DNA of 64,000 bases from Streptomyces sp. BA2 (GTDB lineage: Bacteria > Actinomycetota > Actinomycetes > Streptomycetales > Streptomycetaceae). The translations under genes and the position numbers were made by a program. The notes beneath the pieces are model-generated. The model saw nothing but the letters and a program-made list of their open reading frames with translations. It did not search any database and was not told where the DNA came from. Shown here one piece after another: positions 59,995-64,000 of this stretch. Numbering within the stretch: the stretch's first letter is position 1; every line of letters starts with the position of its first letter. The DNA lies in NCBI RefSeq assembly GCF_009769735.1, contig NZ_WSRO01000001.1, positions 434,001 to 498,000 on the forward strand, read 5' to 3'.

Positions 59995-61473
59995 TCACGC
60001 CGGGTCGGCGGCGCCGAACCAGCGGTGCAGGGCCTCGGAGAGGCCTGCCGGGTCGGAACCCGCCCAGGCGACGTATCCGTCCGGGCGGACCAGCAGGGCC
60101 GTGGCGCCGCCGAAGGTCTCCGGGGTGGGCGGCGTCCCGGTGACGGTGGTGACCCGGTCCTTCCAGCCGTCCACGGCCGCCCGCAGCCCGGCGTCGTCGG
60201 CGAGGTCGAGCAGGACGCCCTGCGCCGCGTGCAGCAGCTCCGGGGTGCGGACCTGGCCGCCGGCGGTGTCCAGCGTGCGCGGGGGCAGCCGCCGGCCGAC
60301 GAGCGGATGGCCGTCGGGGTCGATGTCGTAGCGGATGTCGATGTGGCTGACCGCGCCCGCGAGTTGCTTCTTCACCTCGTCGAGGGCGATCAGCTCGGCG
60401 TACAGCTCACGCAGCGCCTGGGACTCGTCACCGCCGAAGATGGCCTGCCCCTGGGCGCGGGTGTTCGACAGCAGCCGCGCGCCCACCGGGTGGCGCTCGG
60501 CGTGGTAGGTGTCAAGGAGGCCCTCGGGGGCCCAGCCCTGGACGGTGGCGGCGAGTTTCCAGCCCAGGTTGACCGCGTCCTGGACACCGGCGCTCATGCC
60601 CTGACCGCCCACCGGCAGGTGGATGTGCGCGGCGTCCCCGGCCAGCAGGACACGGCCCTTCTGGTACTCGGCTGCCTGACGGGTGGCGTCGGTGAAGGAG
60701 CTCACCCACTGGGCGGCGCCGCCCGAGATGTCTTCGCCCGTCACCCGCTCCCACGCCGCCGCGATCTCGGCGAACTGAGGATTCTCACCGGCCCCGAGCA
60801 GCGAGGTGTCGTACTCGGTCAGGATGATGCGCTCCACGCCGCCGGGCAGCGGGAAGACCTGCACCAGGCCGCCGGGCAGCCGCTCGCCGTGCGGGCGCGG
60901 ACGCACGCCGCAGCCGACCACGTCGGCGAGGTGCATGACCTGGCTCCCCGACGTGCCCGGGAAGTCGATGCCCGCGGCCTTGCGCACCGCGCTGCGCGCG
61001 CCGTCGGCGCCCACCAGGTACCGGCCGCGCAGTTCCTCCTGGCCGCCGTCGGGGGTGGCCACGGTCACCGTGACGCCGTCCTCGTCCTGCTCCAGGGCGA
61101 GGAACTTCCGGCCGCGGCGCAGGACGGCGCCGAGTGAGCCGGCCCATTCCTCCAGGACCGCCTCGGTCTGGGACTGCGGGATGCCCCGGGCCCCGAAGTT
61201 CGCGTCCTCGAGCACGGTGTAGTCGAACGGAATGCCGCCGAAGTGCCCCATCGGGCTTGTCTCCAGGCCGGGGAATCGTTCGACCAGCCCCCGCTGGTCG
61301 AACGATTCCAGGGCGCGGGTGGTGAACCCGAGTGCGCGCGACTGACCGCTGGGCTTCTCCAGCTCCTCGGCCACGATGACGCTCGCCCCGCCCAGACGCA
61401 GCTCCCCGGCCACCATCAGGCCGGTGGGGCCGCCTCCGACGACGATGACGTCGGCATCCAGCTTCCTGGCCAT
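59995..61473 (-). CDS. FAD-dependent aromatic hydroxylase (PHBH/RdmE class)
   Basis: The 492-aa class A flavoprotein monooxygenase has the Rossmann motif VIVVGGGPTGLMVAGELRLG at residues 9-28, the YLVGADGARSAVRKAAGI DG-motif near 160, and the GDAAHIHLPVGGQGMSAGVQ FAD/ribityl motif near 280. The C-terminal thioredoxin-like domain is short. Such enzymes hydroxylate phenols and quinones with NAD(P)H and O2, as in polyketide and phenazine tailoring. It may hydroxylate the naphthoquinone or the phenazine. The second CMD copy lies 143 bp upstream in the same direction, separated by the duplicated hairpin. Confidence 0.9.
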   Translation of the reverse strand: MARKLDADVIVVGGGPTGLMVAGELRLGGASVIVAEELEKPSGQSRALGFTTRALESFDQRGLVERFPGLETSPMGHFGGIPFDYTVLEDANFGARGIPQSQTEAVLEEWAGSLGAVLRRGRKFLALEQDEDGVTVTVATPDGGQEELRGRYLVGADGARSAVRKAAGIDFPGTSGSQVMHLADVVGCGVRPRPHGERLPGGLVQVFPLPGGVERIILTEYDTSLLGAGENPQFAEIAAAWERVTGEDISGGAAQWVSSFTDATRQAAEYQKGRVLLAGDAAHIHLPVGGQGMSAGVQDAVNLGWKLAATVQGWAPEGLLDTYHAERHPVGARLLSNTRAQGQAIFGGDESQALRELYAELIALDEVKKQLAGAVSHIDIRYDIDPDGHPLVGRRLPPRTLDTAGGQVRTPELLHAAQGVLLDLADDAGLRAAVDGWKDRVTTVTGTPPTPETFGGATALLVRPDGYVAWAGSDPAGLSEALHRWFGAADPA

Positions 61474-61528
61474 GTCATTCCTTTCCTCATGTCTGTCAGG
61501 TACTTGGTGGGGCGTGGCGGAACGCAGC

Positions 61529-61565
61529 GATGCCCTGGGCTCCGGTGTGTGGTGCCCAGGGCATC
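61529..61565. terminator. Duplicated hairpin after the second CMD gene
   Basis: Inverse copy of the perfect 12-bp stem found at 17605-17641 (GATGCCCTGGGC and its complement). Confidence 0.75.
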
Positions 61566-61615
61566 GGTGGTGCTGGTGTCCGCCGACGTCACCAGCGGGT
61601 GGGGTGCGGTGTGGG

Positions 61616-62092
61616 TCAGCCGAACTGGCCGGGCTGGTAGTTGCCGCCGGGCTGGCCGGTGATGACGCCGAGCCGGTTGCTGGCGTTGATCAGGGAGATG
61701 AGGCAGGTCAGCGCGGCCAGCTGCTCCTCGTCGTAGTGCTTGGCGGCATTGGTCCACACATCGTCGGGGACACCACCGGCAGCATCGGCGATGCGGGTGC
61801 CCTGCTCGGCCACCTCCAGCGCGGCCCGCTCGGCCTCGGTGAACACCGTTGCCTCACGCCACACCGCGACCAGGTTGACCCGTGCGGCATCCTCACCGGC
61901 GTGCGCCAGGTCCTTGCTGTGGATGTCCGTGCAAAAGCCACAGCCATTGATCTGACTCGCCCGCAGCAGCACCAGGTCGATCGTCGCCTTCGGCAGCAGC
62001 CCACTGTTGATGACGGCCATGCTCGCCGTGTTGATCCCCTTCATGGCCTTGCCGGCGATCTCACTGCCGAAAAGATTCAGACGAACACTCAT
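61616..62092 (-). CDS. Carboxymuconolactone decarboxylase/AhpD-like protein, copy 2
   Basis: The 158-residue product is, as far as I can compare by eye, identical to that of 17078-17554, including the NGCGFCTDIHSKD active-site motif. Silent differences between the genes are very few, so the duplication is recent or kept alike by gene conversion. The ribosome-binding site is slightly better (AAAGGAG). The upstream ECF41-type promoter is retained, so both copies should answer to the same sigma factor at 17.7 kb. It is followed by the FAD monooxygenase gene on the same strand. Confidence 0.9.
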   Translation of the reverse strand: MSVRLNLFGSEIAGKAMKGINTASMAVINSGLLPKATIDLVLLRASQINGCGFCTDIHSKDLAHAGEDAARVNLVAVWREATVFTEAERAALEVAEQGTRIADAAGGVPDDVWTNAAKHYDEEQLAALTCLISLINASNRLGVITGQPGGNYQPGQFG

Positions 62093-62135
62093 AACGAACT
62101 CCTTTAATGTGTGGTGGTTACCGCTACACCCTTCC

Positions 62136-62162
62136 GACGACACAGCCCCCCGAAGTGTGAGG
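62136..62162 (-). promoter_or_regulatory. ECF41-type promoter of the second CMD gene
   Basis: On the minus strand, CCTCACA (62156-62162) and CGTC (62136-62139) are 16 bases apart, as at the first copy. Confidence 0.6.
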
Positions 62163-62172
62163 TCGGTCCGAT

Positions 62173-62186
62173 GTGACGCCGGTCAC
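62173..62186. promoter_or_regulatory. GTGA-N5-GTCAC motif, site 4
   Basis: GTGACGCCGGTCAC begins one base past the edge of the duplicated arm and about 80 bp upstream of CMD copy 2. It is absent at copy 1, so it is not part of the duplication. Confidence 0.5.
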
Positions 62187-62208
62187 GCCCTTTGGCGGGC
62201 GGCTGAAG

Positions 62209-63123
62209 TCACACGCTTTCGCCGGTGACTTCGTGCAGCAGATTCCGCAGCAGGGGGGAGAGGCGGATATACGGCCCGAGATTCAGGTGCTGCCCGGACG
62301 GGGACCATTTCAGGGCCGCGATGATGAACGGACGGTCGGAGTACGTGCACCGCGTGTTCCGCACGAACTTCTCGATCCGCGGATCGAGGGACACGGGAAG
62401 CACGGACGGATCCCAGTCGCGGACCGGTGCGGGCGCGTAGCAGATCTTCTCGATCCGCGGGGACTGCCAGCCGAGGGTGACATAGGACCTGAACGACCTC
62501 TGCGCGAACTCCAGTGACTGCCCTTCCGGTTCCGCCAGGCCCAGTTCGCGGTTGAGCGACTGGATGTTCCCCTTCTCACGGAAGGCGTCGGGCAGATGGG
62601 CGAAGTACAGATTGACCGTCCTGCTCCGGTAGTTGATCCCCATCATCGCGACCTTGTCCATGTGGTGACGCGCGAACAGGTCCGCGTTGTCGGCGACCGA
62701 AGGCGGCATGGAGGGGATGGCCGCGAGCTGCGCCACGGTCAGCATGTCGCCCGGGAAGTGCGCGTACACCTTGCTGAAGCCGCTGACGATGCCGCCGTCG
62801 ATGAAGTATTCGCTGACGGGGACGCGCGACTTGAGGTCATCGAGCAGGTCGGCCACGGGGTGGTCCGATGCCGTGACGAAGCCCTCGGACAGTGCGACGG
62901 CGTAGGGGTCGGGGCCCCCGACCGGCACCGTGATGGTGTAGTCGAGGTCGTCCGTGGGGCCCCTGCCGGTCGCCACGCTCAGCACCATTCCGGCATCCGC
63001 GAGACCGTTCCCGTACGCGGTCAGGATCGGCCAGATCTTCTCGCGCGAGCAGGGCACCCCCAGCAGTCGAGCCGACTCCTCGATGGTCGAGTACACCTCT
63101 TCGACCGCGATGGCTCCAGACAT
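62209..63123 (-). CDS. ABBA-type aromatic prenyltransferase (NphB/CloQ/Fnq26 family)
   Basis: Start ATG at 63123 (MSGAIAVEEVYSTIEESARL) has GGAGGAGGAG upstream. The 304-aa protein is soluble, has no DDxxD motif and shows family landmarks: VLSVATGRGPTDDLDYTITV (diphosphate-binding strands), FARHHMDKVAMMGINYRSRT, NLYFAHLPDAF, TLGWQSPRIEKICYAPAPV and RPFIIAALKWSPSG. Such enzymes attach dimethylallyl or geranyl groups to naphthalenes, phenazines or hydroxybenzoates. The nearest namesake I recall is Fnq26 of S. cinnamonensis, which geranylates flaviolin-like substrates. It is the only prenyltransferase in the window. It is the expected sink for the mevalonate-derived prenyl diphosphate. Confidence 0.92.
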   Translation of the reverse strand: MSGAIAVEEVYSTIEESARLLGVPCSREKIWPILTAYGNGLADAGMVLSVATGRGPTDDLDYTITVPVGGPDPYAVALSEGFVTASDHPVADLLDDLKSRVPVSEYFIDGGIVSGFSKVYAHFPGDMLTVAQLAAIPSMPPSVADNADLFARHHMDKVAMMGINYRSRTVNLYFAHLPDAFREKGNIQSLNRELGLAEPEGQSLEFAQRSFRSYVTLGWQSPRIEKICYAPAPVRDWDPSVLPVSLDPRIEKFVRNTRCTYSDRPFIIAALKWSPSGQHLNLGPYIRLSPLLRNLLHEVTGESV

Positions 63124-63543
63124 TTCTCCTCCTCCAAGTGCCTGACATTTCCTGTTTGCGGCAGGCTTCGGCTCAGCTGGGACGCATGAGGCAGGACGCT
63201 TCGGACGCGGCGCGGGCAGGGGCGGGCGGTTCTCGAAGGGAACGAGACGTCTTCGAAGCCGGCCCTCGTCGTGGCGACGGAAGGGTCGTGACGGCCAAAG
63301 GGCGGGCCGCCAGGGGCCGCGGCCGCGGCTCTCAACTCGGCTGCCCACAAGAGAATTTGGGCAGGGTTGGCGTGCTGGAAGAGTGACATGGATGACGCCG
63401 CTCCGCCAAGCGTGCCGCAAAGTGAGGTGGGTCACTCGGTGAGGTCGTCCCTGTCTCGACCGAGCCTCAAGAGGTCTCGAGCAACAATCGAGCCGTTGCC
63501 GATGTCCGCGGCTGAATCACGCACAACGCATAGGGAGAACACC
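63124..63543. other. 420-bp divergent gap between prenyltransferase and CMD-like gene
   Basis: No gene recognised. It includes GTGA-N5-GTCAC site 5 (63422) and should contain the promoters of both flanking genes. Pro/Arg-rich frames that extend the prenyltransferase towards 63435 are not coding. Confidence 0.5.
63422..63435 (+). promoter_or_regulatory. GTGA-N5-GTCAC motif, site 5
   Basis: GTGAGGTGGGTCAC lies 108 bp upstream of the CMD-like gene at 63544 and 298 bp upstream of the prenyltransferase start on the other strand. Confidence 0.5.
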
Positions 63544-64000
63544 ATGGCACTGCGCGTTTCCAAGGCGGAGCTCTCCGACGAGCTCACGGAGAACCTGATC
63601 AAGACGTTCGGCGTCGTGCCCGAGCCCGTCGCGGTGGCATGGCACAACCCCAAGGTGGCCGAATCCACCCTGGAGTTCGGGGGCAGGGCGAACGAGTGGG
63701 ACGCCGTCGACGAGGGCCTCAAGACGTTCGCGCACATGGCCGTCGCGGCGCAGGTCGGCTGCAACTGGTGCCTCGACATCAACTACTTCCAGGCGCTGAA
63801 CCAGAACCTGGACGTGACCAAGGCGAGCCAGGTGCCGAACTGGCGGGACTCCGAGGTGTTCACCGCGCTGGAGCGGGACGTCCTCGAGTACAGCGAGGCC
63901 ATGACGAACACGCCGCCGACCGTCACCGACGAACTGTCCGGGCGACTGCTGGGCGAGCTCGGTGAGGCCGCGTTGGTCGAGCTCACCGCGTTCATCGCTT
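63544..64000 (+). CDS. Carboxymuconolactone decarboxylase-family protein (partial, runs off the window)
   Basis: The ATG at 63544 opens a frame that is still open at the window end (152 codons). The product starts MALRVSKAELSDELTENLIK and contains AHMAVAAQVGCNWCLDINYF, the Cys-x-x-Cys of CMD/AhpD-like proteins near residues 73-76, and continues with WRDSEVFTALERDVLEYSEA. It is not a close copy of the duplicated CMD proteins; it belongs to the larger CMD type often found with ECF41 sigma factors. An alkylhydroperoxidase- or isomerase-like role is possible. No good ECF41 promoter was seen upstream. Confidence 0.85.
   Translation, partial: MALRVSKAELSDELTENLIKTFGVVPEPVAVAWHNPKVAESTLEFGGRANEWDAVDEGLKTFAHMAVAAQVGCNWCLDINYFQALNQNLDVTKASQVPNWRDSEVFTALERDVLEYSEAMTNTPPTVTDELSGRLLGELGEAALVELTAFIA

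Larger units (their letters stand above)
61526..62172 (-). repeat. Right arm of the ~646-bp inverted duplication (CMD gene cassette)
   Basis: Inverse copy of 16999-17644, including the ECF41-type promoter, the CMD gene and its hairpin. It is one base longer because of an insertion near the ribosome-binding site (AAAGGAG here against AGGGAG). Confidence 0.85.

Noticed and set aside
63124..63435. N-terminal extension of the prenyltransferase by ~100 residues
   Set aside because: The extension is Pro/Arg-rich and non-conserved, while the ATG at 63123 has a strong ribosome-binding site and gives the family length.

Overview
The window is high-GC actinobacterial DNA, almost certainly Streptomyces: codon third positions are strongly G/C, GTG and TTG starts are common, and SARP activators, an AfsA-type butyrolactone synthase, an ECF41 sigma factor and a rare TTA codon are present. 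Its centre (about 15.7-64 kb) is a biosynthetic cluster with two aromatic branches. One makes a tetrahydroxynaphthalene/flaviolin-derived naphthoquinone, the other a phenazine. A full mevalonate pathway and one ABBA-type aromatic prenyltransferase accompany them. From memory this content matches the prenylated naphthoquinone/phenazine (furanonaphthoquinone I / endophenazine) locus of Streptomyces cinnamonensis DSM 1042. I could not align it, so the product is an inference.

Layout. 1-15.6 kb is accessory flank: an unknown protein, a secreted tripeptidyl-peptidase-like hydrolase, a secreted glycosidase, several decayed genes (sugar porter, tyrosine integrase, Tn3-type transposase, IS3 OrfA, a plasmid-type small protein), a frameshifted DNRLRE surface protein, a P4-type primase/helicase with flanking repeats, and an MFS exporter. 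15.7-22.8 kb holds regulation and precursor supply: AfsA homologue, CMD/AhpD-like protein, ECF41 sigma factor, acyl-CoA carboxylase epsilon and beta subunits, two SARPs. 22.9-35.8 kb is the naphthoquinone core: aromatase/cyclase, condensation/thioesterase-like protein, THN synthase, cupin oxygenase, PLP aminotransferase, methyltransferases, WrbA-type quinone reductase, DoxX, adenylate-forming enzyme, SAM synthetase. 36.3-45.1 kb has a membrane acyltransferase followed by mevalonate kinase, diphosphomevalonate decarboxylase, phosphomevalonate kinase, IPP isomerase, HMG-CoA reductase, HMG-CoA synthase and an NphT7-like acetoacetyl-CoA synthase. 45.2-48.6 kb is a CreE/CreD-like nitrous-acid pair. 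48.6-50.8 kb holds small regulators. 51-58.2 kb has phzC, D, E, F, G, a methyltransferase and phzA/B. 58.2-64 kb carries a TetR C-terminal-domain-only protein, a methyltransferase, an FAD monooxygenase, a second CMD copy, the prenyltransferase and a third, partial CMD gene.

How the genes may work together (inference). Carboxylase supplies malonyl-CoA; RppA makes THN; the cupin oxidises it to flaviolin; the aminotransferase puts nitrogen on the ring; methyltransferases decorate it with SAM from the local synthetase. CreE/CreD homologues would make nitrite from aspartate, and the adenylate-forming enzyme would use it to diazotise the aminoquinone, so that the nitrogen can be lost reductively. 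The mevalonate genes feed prenyl diphosphate to the ABBA prenyltransferase. The phz genes convert chorismate to phenazine carboxylic acids.

Structural points: the CMD gene, with its ECF41-type promoter and terminator, is present twice as a ~646-bp inverted repeat about 44 kb apart, bracketing most of the cluster. A pair of methyltransferase paralogues shares an almost identical 5' third. A GTGA-N5-GTCAC motif recurs in five intergenic regions. ARE-like sites lie in front of afsA and the first SARP.
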